DNA of 64,000 nucleotides from Streptomyces hokutonensis (GCF_000376565.1 NZ_BARG01000024.1:1-64000); one strand, 5' to 3'. Positions 1-9,101 are shown, counted from the first letter of the stretch. The notes: generated from the sequence alone by a model not told the origin. Program-made: numbers and translations.

Positions 1-457
1 GACCCATGATCCACATGTCGGCGCCGATACCCGGCGAACGGACCGCGTCCGACAGCGGGGAGTAGGCGAACCAGCCGAAGTCGGCCGCACCCTGCGGGGT
101 GAGGAAACCGCCCACCGCGATCGTCGAGCCGAACAGGTACAGCCAGTAGGCGAACATGTTCAGCCGCGGGAACGCCACGTCGGGCGCGCCGATCTGCAGC
201 GGCATGATCCAGTTCGTGAAGCCGGCGAACAGCGGCGTCGCGAACATCAGCAACATGATCGTGCCGTGCATCGTGAACGCCTGGTTGAACTGCTCGTTGG
301 ACATGATCTGTAGTCCGGGTCTGGCGAGTTCGGCGCGCATGAGGAGCGCCATGACGCCGCCGATCAGGAAGAACCCGAACGCCGTGACGAGGTACAGCGT
401 GCCGATCGTCTTGTGATCCGTGGTCGTCAGCCACTTGATGCTCTTGAGGTCTCTCAC
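1..457 (-). CDS. ctaD: Cytochrome c oxidase subunit I, extra copy (N-terminal part)
   Basis: Catalytic subunit of the aa3-type terminal oxidase, an integral membrane protein that passes electrons from cytochrome c to O2. About 152 N-terminal residues lie here; the rest runs off the left edge. The translation opens with [19 protein letters not shown], enters a first membrane helix, carries [11 protein letters not shown] with the low-spin haem histidine, and continues to [14 protein letters not shown]. The GTG at 457 leaves only about eight residues before the conserved WLTTTDHK, much shorter than the leader I recall for the copy in the streptomycete cta-qcr operon. The upstream neighbour is a divergent sigma factor, not ctaC. 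I therefore infer an orphan paralogue. The family call is secure; the paralogue status is inference. Confidence 0.93.
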   Translation of the reverse strand, partial: MRDLKSIKWLTTTDHKTIGTLYLVTAFGFFLIGGVMALLMRAELARPGLQIMSNEQFNQAFTMHGTIMLLMFATPLFAGFTNWIMPLQIGAPDVAFPRLNMFAYWLYLFGSTIAVGGFLTPQGAADFGWFAYSPLSDAVRSPGIGADMWIMG

Positions 458-562
458 GCCCCGCCTGTGTCCGCGCCCCGCCCGCCCGTCACACTCGACG
501 GGCGCGAGGAGAATCACGAAATCGGGTGTGACGATCGCCCGGGTGCCGGACACGAACGGAAC

Positions 563-1084
563 ATGAGCAACGACGAGATCTTCGCCGCTGCCTATCGCGA
601 GCACTACTGGGCGGTCAGCCGCTACGTTGCCCGGCGACTGGACGGGCGGAGCGGTGAGGTGGAGGAAGTGGTGGCGGAGGTCTTCACCGTCGCCTGGCGC
701 CGCCGTGCGGATCTGCCGCCGCTCCCGTTGCCCTGGCTGTACGGCGTTGCCCGCAACTGCCTGGCCAACGCGGTACGGGGGTACGGGCGCCGCCGTCGGC
801 TTGTCCATCGGCTGGGCAACGACGAGAGCGCGCACGGGCGGCAGGTCGCGGTGGGGCCCGATGCGGAGGCACCCGGTGGGTGGGTGCACGAGGCGCTCGC
901 GCGGTTGTCGGCCGCCGACCAGGAGGTGCTGCGGTTGACGGCGTGGGAGGAGCTGGGCGTGGAGGAGGTTGCCGTCGTCCTTGGGTGCGGTGTGCGGGCT
1001 GCGGCCATGCGATTGCATCGGGCACGGCGGAGGTTGAGAGCGGAGATCGATCGGCTCTCGGTGCTGGGAGGGGCGGGGCGTTGA
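563..1084 (+). CDS. ECF-type RNA polymerase sigma factor
   Basis: Alternative sigma factor of 173 residues. Region 2 is visible at residues 8-75 ([19 protein letters not shown], then the acidic [14 protein letters not shown] and [13 protein letters not shown]). Region 4 lies at about 110-165 ([20 protein letters not shown], then [20 protein letters not shown] as the helix-turn-helix). The ATG at 563 begins the conserved domain; the frame is open further upstream, but that part has no sigma-like sequence. The next gene, 87 bp downstream on the same strand, encodes a single-pass membrane protein of a type often found beside such sigma factors, so it may be a sensor or anti-sigma partner. Target promoters cannot be read from the sequence. 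Confidence 0.88.
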   Translation: MSNDEIFAAAYREHYWAVSRYVARRLDGRSGEVEEVVAEVFTVAWRRRADLPPLPLPWLYGVARNCLANAVRGYGRRRRLVHRLGNDESAHGRQVAVGPDAEAPGGWVHEALARLSAADQEVLRLTAWEELGVEEVAVVLGCGVRAAAMRLHRARRRLRAEIDRLSVLGGAGR

Positions 1085-1171
1085 CTGAGTACTCTGCGGC
1101 GCCGTCGTGGCTGGTCGCGCAGTTCCCCGCGCCCCTTTGGGGCGCTACAGGTGGACCGGAGGATCGACGCC

Positions 1172-2062
1172 ATGGTCGATGAACTTGAACTACTGCGTGG
1201 CGCCAACCCGTTCACGGCCGATGGACCCCTCTACGGCGACGGGCCGCTGGACCACCACGCCTCTCGTCGGCTCAACCGGCTGCTGTACGAACGGCGTCGC
1301 CGGCTGCTCTGGAGTCTCGTGGCCGGAGTCACCGTAGCGGCCACCGTGTTCACGCTGTTGCTGGGTGGGCCGAGCGGGACTCCCGCCGTGGCGGCGCCCC
1401 GCCCCCTGGTCGTGCAGGCGAACTCCACGCCCGTGTCACTGAAACAGCTCGCCGCTCTCGCCGCGGCGGTCGCGGTCGACGGAACTCCCGTGCTGCGCAA
1501 GGGAACCCACGTGCAGACGTGGAGTCTCGGCATGTCCGACGACAAGCCGCCGGTCACCATCCCCGAGGAACGCATCGTGCGCTGGAACGCGGACGACAGT
1601 CACACGGAGCGTGTCGTGGAGGACGGGCATGTCCTCAAGGAGACTACGTATCCGCCGAGTTGGAGCGATGTCCCGCCCGATGCCCGGCCCCCGCACGACG
1701 TGCCGGGACTGCGGGCGTACCTCCAGGAGACCGCGTACAGCAAGACACCGCTGACCACCCCCGAACTCCTCGGCGCCGTGGGGGAGTTGCTGGACCACTG
1801 GACGCTCGGGGCGCGGGAGTCGGCCGCGTTGGCGCGGCTGCTCGCGGGGGCGGACGGGCTGCGGCCGGCGGGGGAGGTGACCGACCGGCTCGGGCGGCGC
1901 GGGGAGGCCTATGTGTATCGGCAGTCGGGCAGCCGACTGATGCTGATCATGGATCCGGCCACCGGCGCCGTCCTCGGGATGGAGAGCACCTCCACGAAGG
2001 ACCAGCCCGAGTACGGCGTCAAGGCCGGGGACGTCATGGACTACAGCGCGTGGACGCGCTGA
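1172..2062 (+). CDS. CU044_5270-family membrane protein, likely sigma-factor partner
   Basis: A 296-residue protein with a cytoplasmic N-terminus of about 45 residues, one membrane helix at roughly 46-66 (SLVAGVTVAATVFTLLLGG) and an extracytoplasmic domain of about 230 residues. It resembles the actinobacterial CU044_5270 family, which is commonly encoded after ECF sigma factors. The molecular role of the family is not established; sensing or anti-sigma function is inference from position. I chose the ATG at 1172 because GGAGG at 1158-1162 sits nine bases upstream; the GTG at 1151 lacks a ribosome binding site. Its TGA directly abuts the stop of the convergent folD with no spacer. Confidence 0.75.
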   Translation: MVDELELLRGANPFTADGPLYGDGPLDHHASRRLNRLLYERRRRLLWSLVAGVTVAATVFTLLLGGPSGTPAVAAPRPLVVQANSTPVSLKQLAALAAAVAVDGTPVLRKGTHVQTWSLGMSDDKPPVTIPEERIVRWNADDSHTERVVEDGHVLKETTYPPSWSDVPPDARPPHDVPGLRAYLQETAYSKTPLTTPELLGAVGELLDHWTLGARESAALARLLAGADGLRPAGEVTDRLGRRGEAYVYRQSGSRLMLIMDPATGAVLGMESTSTKDQPEYGVKAGDVMDYSAWTR

Positions 2063-2911
2063 TCACACCCCGAGCTGCCGGGCCGCGGCCGTCACGGTCT
2101 GCTCCAGGAGCGTGGCGATGGTCATCGGACCGACGCCGCCCGGCACCGGCGTGATCAGCGAGGCGCGCTCGGCGGCGGAGTCGAAGTCGACGTCACCGAC
2201 GTTGCCCGCGTTGTAGCCGGCGTCGAGCACGACCGCGCCGGGCTTGATGTCCTCGCCGCGGATCAGCCTGGGGCGCCCCACGGCGGCGACCACGATGTCC
2301 GCCTCGCGGACCGCCGCCGACAGGTCGCGGGTGCGGGAGTGGCAGTAGGTGACCGTCGCGTCGCGGGCCAGGAGCAGCATCCCTGCCGGCTTGCCGAGGA
2401 TCGCGCTGCGGCCCACGACGACGGCCCGCTTGCCGGACGGGTCGACGTCGTACTCGTCGAGCAGCCGCATGATGCCGCCGGGCGTGCAGGACACGAAGCC
2501 CGGCAGGCCGAAGCTCATCGCCGCGAAGGACGCGAAGGTGACGCCGTCGACGTCCTTCTCCGGCGCGATCGCCTCGAACGCGGCCCGCTCGTCGATGTGT
2601 TCGCCCATCGGGTGCTGGAGCAGGATGCCGTGGACGGTGGGGTCGGTGGAGAGCGTGGTGAGGGTGGCGACCAGTTCGGCGGTGGTCGTGGTGGCGGGGA
2701 GTTCGACGTGCCGGGACTCGATGCCGGCCTTGCGGCTGCGGTTCTGCTTCATTCGGACGTAGGTGACGGAGGCCGGGTCCGCGCCGACCAGGACCGTCGC
2801 CAGACAGGGTGCCGTACCGGTGCGTTCCTTGAGGTCGGCGGCCTGCTTCGCGGTGTCCTCGACGATGCGCCGGGCGAGCGCCGTGCCGTCCATGAGCCGT
2901 GCCTGAGACAT
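2063..2911 (-). CDS. folD: Bifunctional methylenetetrahydrofolate dehydrogenase/cyclohydrolase FolD
   Basis: Cytoplasmic one-carbon enzyme that interconverts 5,10-methylene-, 5,10-methenyl- and 10-formyl-tetrahydrofolate using NADP. At 282 residues it has the usual FolD length. Visible signatures include YVRMKQNRSRKAGI with the catalytic Tyr and Lys, ILLQHPMGEHID, PEKDVDGVT, the Rossmann segment VVVGRSAILGKPAGMLLL and the C-terminal TPVPGGVGPMTIATLLEQT. The ATG at 2911 follows an AGGAG site; the longer open frame upstream is excluded because it runs into a ZTP riboswitch at 2940-3012. That RNA implies induction when 10-formyl-THF runs short and ZTP accumulates. Confidence 0.97.
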   Translation of the reverse strand: MSQARLMDGTALARRIVEDTAKQAADLKERTGTAPCLATVLVGADPASVTYVRMKQNRSRKAGIESRHVELPATTTTAELVATLTTLSTDPTVHGILLQHPMGEHIDERAAFEAIAPEKDVDGVTFASFAAMSFGLPGFVSCTPGGIMRLLDEYDVDPSGKRAVVVGRSAILGKPAGMLLLARDATVTYCHSRTRDLSAAVREADIVVAAVGRPRLIRGEDIKPGAVVLDAGYNAGNVGDVDFDSAAERASLITPVPGGVGPMTIATLLEQTVTAAARQLGV

Positions 2912-2939
2912 GATCCACTCCTGAGCTGGTTGACCGATC

Positions 2940-3012
2940 GCCCAGGCGCACGGCATTCACTCCGCGTGGGCCGCTCCACGGTGGTGCTCCACCTCAGCGC
3001 CAGTCACGACCC
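2940..3012 (-). promoter_or_regulatory. ZTP (pfl-type) riboswitch upstream of folD
   Basis: Read on the minus strand, the segment starts GGGTCGTGACTGGCG, then a GGTGGAGCACCACC hairpin, a G/C-rich paired region with GGAGCGGCCCACG, and ends CCGTGCGCCTGGGC. These match the two conserved halves of the pfl motif: GUGACUGGCG at the 5' side, and the CCGC-type CUGGGC element that forms the pseudoknot. ZTP/ZMP riboswitches are established regulators of folD, purH and glyA. The 28 bases between the aptamer and the folD ATG contain the ribosome binding site, so translational control is the simplest reading. Confidence 0.88.
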
Positions 3013-3045
3013 ACGGACAGCCTAACCGAGGGAGTCGTACGGTCG

Positions 3046-3885
3046 TCAGGACCCGTTCTGCTCGGGCGGCCGCGTCGGGTCGACACCGGTCAGGAAGTCC
3101 CGGGCCTGCGCCGCGAGGCGTGGCGCCCCGATGGCCTCCGCCCAGCGGGCGACCTCCGTCGCCAGTGCCCTGGCCCCGGCCTCGTCGCCGGAGTCCCGGG
3201 CCAGCACGGCGAGCAGCAGTTGTTGGGAGAGCGTGCCGGGGACCGTGCCCGCTCCCGCGCCCAGCGTGGTCGCCCGGCTCCAGCGCTCCAGCGCCAGGTC
3301 GTGGTCTCCGGCGTCGTGGTCGTGGTCGCCGAGGTGGCGCAGGGCCTCGCGGGCCAGCAACGGGTCGTCGACCGACTCGGCGGCGCGCAGCGCGGACGCG
3401 TAGTGCGGGGGTGCCCCCGGCAGGTCGGCGAAGTGGTTGTCCGTGATGAGGCCGAGGTACATCTCCGCCCAGCCCCGGCGCCCCTCGTCCGGGGCGCCGT
3501 CCCGCAACGCCTCCGCCTCGCGGAGCAGTGACGTGAGGGCTTCCGGGTCCTTCCCGTCCGGGCCCAACCGGAGTCGGCCGTCGACGACGAGCAGCCGTCG
3601 GTAGGTGTTCCGCAGCCGCGCGAAGTCCACGTCCCAGTCGCCGCCCGGGAACTCCTTCCCGGCCGCCTCGATACGTGCCGTCGCGGTGTCGGTGCCCGCG
3701 AACCAGTCCTGTTCCAGGGCGACTTGCGCGGCGGCGCGGGCGATCCGCGCCCGGGGGTCGGATGCGTCAGTGGTGCATGCGTCCAGCAGGCGGGAGGCGC
3801 GCTCCCATCGTCCCGTCACGCTCAACTCGTGGGCCGCTGCGATGAGTTCCTCGACGGGGACGACCGCGTTCGCTGTGGATGTCAT
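3046..3885 (-). CDS. Tetratricopeptide-repeat-like protein
   Basis: A 279-residue, largely helical, soluble protein with no signal peptide. Repeated Ala/Leu-rich helical hairpins resembling TPR units run through it, for example LIAAAHELSVTGRWERASRL, then ALRAAESVDDPLLAREALRH and ALERWSRATTLG. No catalytic motif is visible. It is divergent from the MarR-type regulator at 3945 with a short operator-like palindrome between them, so it may be that regulator's target. The ATG at 3885 is chosen because the frame beyond it contains the shared promoter. Specific function unknown. Confidence 0.7.
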   Translation of the reverse strand: MTSTANAVVPVEELIAAAHELSVTGRWERASRLLDACTTDASDPRARIARAAAQVALEQDWFAGTDTATARIEAAGKEFPGGDWDVDFARLRNTYRRLLVVDGRLRLGPDGKDPEALTSLLREAEALRDGAPDEGRRGWAEMYLGLITDNHFADLPGAPPHYASALRAAESVDDPLLAREALRHLGDHDHDAGDHDLALERWSRATTLGAGAGTVPGTLSQQLLLAVLARDSGDEAGARALATEVARWAEAIGAPRLAAQARDFLTGVDPTRPPEQNGS

Positions 3886-3896
3886 GACGGGGAAGG

Positions 3897-3914
3897 TAGT
3901 TATGCGAAAAACTA
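3897..3914. promoter_or_regulatory. Candidate MarR operator between divergent genes
   Basis: TAGTT at 3897-3901 and AACTA at 3910-3914 form a perfect inverted repeat with an eight-base AT-rich spacer; flanking GG and CC extend the symmetry imperfectly. The site lies between the starts of the TPR-like gene (3885) and the MarR gene (3945), where a MarR dimer would cover both promoters. The assignment is inference from position and symmetry. Confidence 0.45.
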
Positions 3915-3944
3915 TCCACAAGAAAACCACTGCGGGAGGCAGAC

Positions 3945-4433
3945 GTGGAGGACTCGGTCGACCGGCACGTGGCGCTCTGGGCGAAGGAACTCCCCTGGAT
4001 GGACCCGGTGAAGGAGCAGATCTTCTTCCGGCTGGCGATCCTGGCCCGGCATGCCGGTCAGGCGCGGCGGGACGTGCTCGACGCCGACGGGCTCAAGCAG
4101 TGGCAGTTCAAGGTGCTGCTCATGCTGCGCAGGCTCGGGCCGCCGTACGAGACGAGTCCGTCACGGCTGGCGGAACTGCTGGGGCTGACCCGTGGGGCGC
4201 TCTCCGCGCGGCTGGCGGCCGTCGAGGAGGCGGGGCTGATCACCCGCACCCATGAGACGGGGGACCGACGGCGGGTGCGGGTACGGCTCACCGACGCCGG
4301 ATACGCGGTCCTCGAGGAGCACGTGGCGGCGGAGGAAGCGGGCGAGCTCGAGCTGCTCGCAGCGCTGAACCCAGCAGAGCGGCGGACGCTCGCAGAGCTG
4401 CTGCGGAAACTGGTGCTCGCCGTCGAGTCCTAG
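3945..4433 (+). CDS. MarR-family transcriptional regulator
   Basis: Winged-helix regulator of 162 residues. The recognition region is SRLAELLGLTRGALSARLAA (about residues 74-93), followed by the wing LITRTHETGDRRRVRVRLT and dimerisation helices at both ends. The GTG at 3945 is preceded by GGGAGG at a suitable distance. The gene is divergent from the TPR-like gene, with a TAGTT/AACTA palindrome between, so autoregulation and control of the neighbour are likely. The ligand is unknown. Bases 4434-4511, between this gene and the next, hold nothing I can identify. Confidence 0.9.
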   Translation: MEDSVDRHVALWAKELPWMDPVKEQIFFRLAILARHAGQARRDVLDADGLKQWQFKVLLMLRRLGPPYETSPSRLAELLGLTRGALSARLAAVEEAGLITRTHETGDRRRVRVRLTDAGYAVLEEHVAAEEAGELELLAALNPAERRTLAELLRKLVLAVES

Positions 4434-4511
4434 CGGGTCCTGCGGGTACCGTACTGGCCGAGAAGGTCCAGGTCAGCCTGGTGGTGACCCGGACCCTCGG
4501 CACCCATCTGG

Positions 4512-4877
4512 CTAGCCGTCCCATGCCTGGATCATGGTCTGCCGGGTGATCTTGCCGTCGTCCAGTACGAGCATCGACTCGGCCAGGACCCGGGTCCCGT
4601 CGGCGTACTGACAGGACTCGCTGTAGGCGACTCGGTCCCCCTGTACGACGCACTCCTCCAGTTTGTGCGTCATGTCACGGCTGTAGACGTCGGCGAGCAT
4701 GGCGCCGATCTCTTCCCGGCCGTGCAGGACCTTGGGGTTGCTGGGCTGGGTCTGGTGGTCGACGACGTGGATCTCCGCGTCGTCGGCGTAGAGCGACAGA
4801 AGTGTCGCCGCTGTGTGATCTTCGATGCCCCGGCGCAGGGCTTCGGTGTCGAAGCCGGGGCGTGCCGCGGTGCCCAT
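4512..4877 (-). CDS. NTF2-like / SnoaL-fold protein
   Basis: A 121-residue single-domain protein with the cone-shaped NTF2-like pattern: a helical start (LRRGIEDHTAATLLSLYADD), an acidic AEIHVVDH strand, then HGREEIGAMLADVYSRDMTH and a C-terminal sheet ending LDDGKITRQTMIQAWDG. Such proteins can be isomerases, cyclases or binding proteins; nothing here decides which. The start is firm: AAGGAGGTAACC lies immediately upstream of the ATG at 4877. The gene stands alone between unrelated neighbours. Confidence 0.8.
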   Translation of the reverse strand: MGTAARPGFDTEALRRGIEDHTAATLLSLYADDAEIHVVDHQTQPSNPKVLHGREEIGAMLADVYSRDMTHKLEECVVQGDRVAYSESCQYADGTRVLAESMLVLDDGKITRQTMIQAWDG

Positions 4878-5047
4878 GGTTACCTCCTTGGAGGGCCGCG
4901 GCCCGAACAGGAGCGAGCCGCGCGGGCCTCTCCTACGAGACTCCTCCGCCGGGCCGGGGTCGGCAAACCGAGCGGCGCGCTCCGCCTCACGGGTGAGTGG
5001 TGACCGGTGCCCGTGACCGTGCGGCTACCGTCCGCGTTGCTGGAAGC

Positions 5048-5341
5048 ATGATCTCAACACGACGTATTGCCGCCGCCGTTGGTCTCGCCGTCGGGGTCAC
5101 CGGCCTCGTCGCGCCGATGGCGAACGCCGCCGACGCGCCCGCCTTCAAGGACGGCAAGGTCAGCCCGGTCGCCCTGCTCGACTCGCTCGCGGTGAGCGAG
5201 ATCCCCGCCGAGCACCAGGCGCAGATCCCGAAGGTCGCCGACCAGATGAAGGCGCTGAACCACCTCAACGACCTCCAGCAGTTGCACCAGGTCACCGACA
5301 TGGCCGCGCCGGTCACGGGACTTCTTCCCGCTGTCGGCTAG
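5048..5341 (+). CDS. Small secreted protein
   Basis: A 97-residue protein with a classic Sec signal peptide: MISTRRIAAAVGLAVGVTGL, then a cleavage site near NAAD (about residue 27). The mature part is about 70 residues, polar and helical, rich in Leu, Gln and His (HLNDLQQLHQ), with no cysteines. I do not recognise a named family. The ATG at 5048 starts the signal peptide; the ribosome binding site is weak and close (GGAAG). A strong hairpin terminator follows at 5360-5387. The 170 bases before the gene contain only its promoter region. Confidence 0.72.
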   Translation: MISTRRIAAAVGLAVGVTGLVAPMANAADAPAFKDGKVSPVALLDSLAVSEIPAEHQAQIPKVADQMKALNHLNDLQQLHQVTDMAAPVTGLLPAVG

Positions 5342-5359
5342 CGAGACCGCGCAGACATC

Positions 5360-5387
5360 GAGGGCCGTCCGGAAACGGGCGGCCCTC
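5360..5387. terminator. Bidirectional hairpin terminator
   Basis: A 12-bp stem with one G-U pair and a GAAA tetraloop (GAGGGCCGTCCG / CGGGCGGCCCTC) lies between the convergent small secreted protein gene and the ABC exporter gene, so it can serve both strands. Confidence 0.75.
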
Positions 5388-5402
5388 AGTCGTGCGGCGG
5401 CA

Positions 5403-7157
5403 TCAGCCCGCCGTCGCCAGGAACTGCGTCGCGGCCAGCTCCGCGTAGAGCGGGTCGGCGCTCACCAGCTCCCGGTGTGTGCCCACCGCGCGGACCCGGC
5501 CCGCGTCCATGACGACGATCCGGTCGGCCATCGTCACCGTGGACAGCCGGTGCGCGACGACCAGGACCGTCGTCGTACGGGCCACATCGGCGACGGTGTC
5601 GCGCAGGGCAGCCTCGTTGACCGCGTCGAGCTGCGAGGTCGCCTCGTCGAGGAGCAGCAGGCGGGGGTGGCGCAGCAGGGCGCGGGCGATCGCGACGCGC
5701 TGGCGTTCGCCGCCGGAGAGGCGGGTGCCGCGGTGGCCGACCAGGGTGTCCACGCCCTTCGGGAGCCGGGCGACCAGGCCGTCGAGGCGGGTCGTCTTCA
5801 GCACGCGGGTGACGTCGTCCGCGCTCGCGTCCGGGTTGCCGAGCAGCAGGTTGTCGCGCAGGGAGCCCGACAGGACCGGGGCGTCCTGCTCCACGTAGCC
5901 GATGGCGGAGCGGAGTCCGGACAGCTCCCAGTCCGCGAGGTTCCGGCCGTCGAGGGTGATGGCGCCGGACTCGGGGTCGTAGAAGCGCTCGATGAGGGAG
6001 AACACGGTGGTCTTGCCGGCGCCGGACGGGCCGACGAACGCCGTCATGCCCTGGGCCGGCACGGAGAAGGTCACGCCGTGGTGGACGTAGGGCAGGTCGT
6101 CGGCGTAGCGGAAGCGGACGTCGTCGAAGGCGAGGGCGGCCGGTTCGGCCCCGGGGGAGGGCAACTGGGCGGGCAGGGACGGGGGTTCGGCGGGGAGCTG
6201 GAGCGCTTCCTGGATGCGGGCGAGGGCCGCGGCGCCCGTCTGGTACTGCGTGATCGCGCCGACGACCTGCTGGATCGGCATCATGAGGTAGAAGACGTAG
6301 AGGAGGAAGGCGACCAGCGTGCCGACATTTATCGCGCCCGTCGCCACGCGCGCCCCGCCCACCGCGAGGACGGTGATGAACGCGATCTGCATCGACAGAC
6401 CGGCCGTATTGCCCGCCGCCGCAGCCCACTTGGCGGCGCGGATGCTCTGCCGCCACGACTCCTCGGCCGCCGCGTGCAGGGTGCGCTCCTCGCGGTCCTC
6501 GGCGCCGGACGCTTTCACCGTGCGCAGCGCGCCGAGGATCCGCTCCAGCGAGGCCCCCATCACGCCGATCGCGTCCTGCGCCTGCCGGCTGGCCCGGTTG
6601 ATGCGCGGCACGATCACGCTGAGCACGGTGCCCGCGCCCACGATCACGCCGAGGGTGACGGCCAGCAGCACGGGGTCGACAAGGCCCATCATCACGATCG
6701 TCGCGACGAGGATGAGCCCCTCGGTGCCGAGGCCGACCAGTGAGTCGGTGGTGACCTCGCGCAGCAGGGTGGTGTCGGAGGTGATGCGGGCCATCAGGTC
6801 GCCGGGCTCGCTGCGGTCCACCGCGCTGATCCGCAGCCGCAGCAGATACGACGACAGGGCGCGCCGCGCGCCGAGCACCACCGACTCGGCGGTGCGCCGC
6901 AGCACGTACGAACCCAGCGCGCCCACCGCCGCGTTGGCGACCACCAGCGCCGACATCGCGAGCAGCGCCCCGGTGATCGTCCGGTCGTGCGAGAGGTCGT
7001 CGATGAGTCCCCGCGCCACCAGCGGAAGCAGCAGCCCGGTGCCCCCGGTGACCAGCGAGAGCAGCGCGCCCGCCAACAGGGCCCAGCGGTGCGGCCGTAC
7101 GTAGTCGAGGAGCAGCCGCCAGGCCGGCGGGTCGCTCCGAGTCCCTGCGATGCTCAC
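5403..7157 (-). CDS. ABC transporter, fused permease/ATPase half-transporter
   Basis: A 584-residue exporter-type half-transporter in the cytoplasmic membrane. Six membrane helices fill residues 20-310; the ATPase domain follows. Walker A is GPSGAGKTT (about residue 373), the signature is [16 protein letters not shown], Walker B is [12 protein letters not shown], and the switch His lies in VVAHRLSTV. The protein would work as a homodimer exporting lipids, peptides or drugs; the substrate cannot be inferred. It is a single-gene unit facing the preceding terminator, 139 bp from the divergent mscR gene. Confidence 0.93.
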   Translation of the reverse strand: MSIAGTRSDPPAWRLLLDYVRPHRWALLAGALLSLVTGGTGLLLPLVARGLIDDLSHDRTITGALLAMSALVVANAAVGALGSYVLRRTAESVVLGARRALSSYLLRLRISAVDRSEPGDLMARITSDTTLLREVTTDSLVGLGTEGLILVATIVMMGLVDPVLLAVTLGVIVGAGTVLSVIVPRINRASRQAQDAIGVMGASLERILGALRTVKASGAEDREERTLHAAAEESWRQSIRAAKWAAAAGNTAGLSMQIAFITVLAVGGARVATGAINVGTLVAFLLYVFYLMMPIQQVVGAITQYQTGAAALARIQEALQLPAEPPSLPAQLPSPGAEPAALAFDDVRFRYADDLPYVHHGVTFSVPAQGMTAFVGPSGAGKTTVFSLIERFYDPESGAITLDGRNLADWELSGLRSAIGYVEQDAPVLSGSLRDNLLLGNPDASADDVTRVLKTTRLDGLVARLPKGVDTLVGHRGTRLSGGERQRVAIARALLRHPRLLLLDEATSQLDAVNEAALRDTVADVARTTTVLVVAHRLSTVTMADRIVVMDAGRVRAVGTHRELVSADPLYAELAATQFLATAG

Positions 7158-7296
7158 GGCGCTCCCCGGGATGCGGTCGGAGCATTCAGGCTACGTCGGC
7201 CGCCGCCGACGGTGTCGAGCCTCCGTCGTGCCCTTACCGATCAGTCACGCGTAGGGTCTCAGGCAGGGACAACGATCGACGAAAGGGTTCAGGACC

Positions 7297-8385
7297 ATGG
7301 CGCAGGAAGTGTGCGGCGTGATCGCGCCGGGAAAGAACGAACCGGTCCGGGTCGAGACGATCGTCGTACCCGACCCCGGACCCGGTGAGGCCGTGGTGAA
7401 GATCCAGGCCTGCGGGGTCTGTCACACCGACCTGCACTACAAGCAGGGCGGCATCAGCGACGACTTCCCCTTCCTGCTCGGCCATGAGGCGGCGGGGATC
7501 GTGGAGTCGGTCGGCGAGGGCGTCACCGACGTCGCCCCGGGCGACTTCGTGATCCTCAACTGGCGTGCGGTGTGCGGTAATTGCCGGGCCTGTCTGCGCG
7601 GCCGGCCGCAGTACTGCTTCAACACCCACAACGCCAAGCAGAAGATGACCCTCGCCTCGACCGGCCAGGAACTCTCCCCGGCCCTCGGTATCGGAGCCTT
7701 CGCCGACAAGACGCTCGTGGCGGCGGGCCAGTGCACCAAGGTCGACCCGACCGTCTCCCCGGCCGTCGCCGGTCTCCTCGGCTGCGGGGTCATGGCCGGA
7801 ATCGGCGCGGCGATCAACACCGGGAACGTCGGGCGCGGCGACACCGTCGCCGTCATCGGCTGCGGCGGGGTCGGCGACGCGGCGATCGCCGGGGCACGGC
7901 TCGCGGGCGCGGCGCGGATCATCGCCGTCGACATCGACGACCGCAAGCTGGAGAAGGCCCTCACGATGGGCGCCACCCACACCGTCAACTCCAAGACGTC
8001 CGACGCCGTCGAGGCGATCCGCGAACTGACCGGCGGCTTCGGCGCCGACGTCGTCATCGAGGCGGTCGGCCGCCCCGAGACGTACAAGCAGGCCTTCTAC
8101 GGCCGTGATCTCGCCGGCACGGTCGTCCTCGTCGGCGTCCCGACGCCCGAGATGAAGCTCGAACTCCCGCTCCTCGATGTCTTCGGGCGCGGCGGTTCCC
8201 TCAAGTCGTCCTGGTACGGCGACTGTCTGCCCTCCCGCGACTTCCCGATGCTGATCGACCTGCACCAGCAAGGCCGCCTGGATCTCGGCGCGTTCGTCAC
8301 CGAGACAGTCCAACTCGACGAGGTGGAGAAGGCGTTCGAGCGGATGCACGGCGGCGACGTGCTGCGTTCGGTGGTGGTGCTCTGA
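7297..8385 (+). CDS. mscR: S-(hydroxymethyl)mycothiol dehydrogenase
   Basis: Zinc-dependent, NAD-linked medium-chain dehydrogenase of 362 residues that oxidises the formaldehyde adduct of mycothiol, the actinobacterial counterpart of glutathione-dependent formaldehyde dehydrogenase. The catalytic-zinc region is CGVCHTDLH with GHEAAG; structural-zinc cysteines are in [15 protein letters not shown]; the nucleotide fold is [10 protein letters not shown]. The next gene overlaps by one base (TGATG) and encodes an MBL-fold hydrolase. The same pairing occurs in mycobacteria (Rv2259-Rv2260), which supports the mycothiol assignment over a generic alcohol dehydrogenase. Confidence 0.9.
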   Translation: MAQEVCGVIAPGKNEPVRVETIVVPDPGPGEAVVKIQACGVCHTDLHYKQGGISDDFPFLLGHEAAGIVESVGEGVTDVAPGDFVILNWRAVCGNCRACLRGRPQYCFNTHNAKQKMTLASTGQELSPALGIGAFADKTLVAAGQCTKVDPTVSPAVAGLLGCGVMAGIGAAINTGNVGRGDTVAVIGCGGVGDAAIAGARLAGAARIIAVDIDDRKLEKALTMGATHTVNSKTSDAVEAIRELTGGFGADVVIEAVGRPETYKQAFYGRDLAGTVVLVGVPTPEMKLELPLLDVFGRGGSLKSSWYGDCLPSRDFPMLIDLHQQGRLDLGAFVTETVQLDEVEKAFERMHGGDVLRSVVVL

Positions 8386-9014
8386 TGGCCGCGCGCATCG
8401 AACACCTCGTCACCTCAGGGCAGTTCACGCTCGACGGCGGCACCTGGGACGTCGACAACAACGTGTGGATCGTCGGCGACGACCACGAGGTCGTCGTCAT
8501 CGACGCCGCCCATGACGCCGACGCCATCCTCGAGGCGATCGGCGACCGCAGACTGACCGCCATCATCTGCACCCACGCCCACAACGACCACATCGACGCC
8601 GCCCCCGCCCTCGCGGACCGCACCGGCGCCACGATCTGGCTGCACCCCGACGACCTGCCCCTGTGGAAGCAGACCCACCCCGACCGCGACCCCGACGCCC
8701 ATCTCGCCGACGGCCAGGTCATCGAGGCGGCGGGCGCCGACCTGAAGGTCCTGCACACACCCGGTCACGCGCCCGGCGCGGTCTGCCTCTACGACCCCGG
8801 GCTTGCCACGGTCTTCACCGGCGACACCCTCTTCCACGGCGGCCCGGGCGCCACGGGACGGTCGTACTCCCACTTCCCGACCATCATCGACTCCATCCGC
8901 GACCGCCTCCTGACCCTCCCGCCCGAGACGAAGGTGCTCACGGGACACGGCGACTCGACGACCGTAGGGGCCGAGGCCACTCACCTGGAGGAGTGGATCG
9001 CGCGGGGCCACTGA
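8385..9014 (+). CDS. MBL-fold metallo-hydrolase, likely S-formylmycothiol hydrolase
   Basis: A 209-residue metallo-beta-lactamase-fold enzyme of the glyoxalase II type. The metal motif THAHNDHID is intact, followed by TPGHAPGAVCLY, FTGDTLF and a late GHG histidine. It is translationally coupled to mscR (start and stop overlap by one base), so it probably hydrolyses the S-formylmycothiol the dehydrogenase makes, releasing formate and mycothiol. Fold and metal site are visible; the substrate is inferred from the partnership. Confidence 0.88.
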   Translation: MAARIEHLVTSGQFTLDGGTWDVDNNVWIVGDDHEVVVIDAAHDADAILEAIGDRRLTAIICTHAHNDHIDAAPALADRTGATIWLHPDDLPLWKQTHPDRDPDAHLADGQVIEAAGADLKVLHTPGHAPGAVCLYDPGLATVFTGDTLFHGGPGATGRSYSHFPTIIDSIRDRLLTLPPETKVLTGHGDSTTVGAEATHLEEWIARGH

Positions 9015-9101
9015 CGCCCCGGACACAATCCCGACAGAAGATGTCCGGCTTCCCGTGCACGATCGACAGGAGACACGTCGAACGAGCACGGGAGGTCGGA
9101 C

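Noticed and set aside
2912..2956. Upstream extension of FolD
   Set aside because: It reads into the ZTP riboswitch; the AGGAG site and family length support the ATG at 2911.
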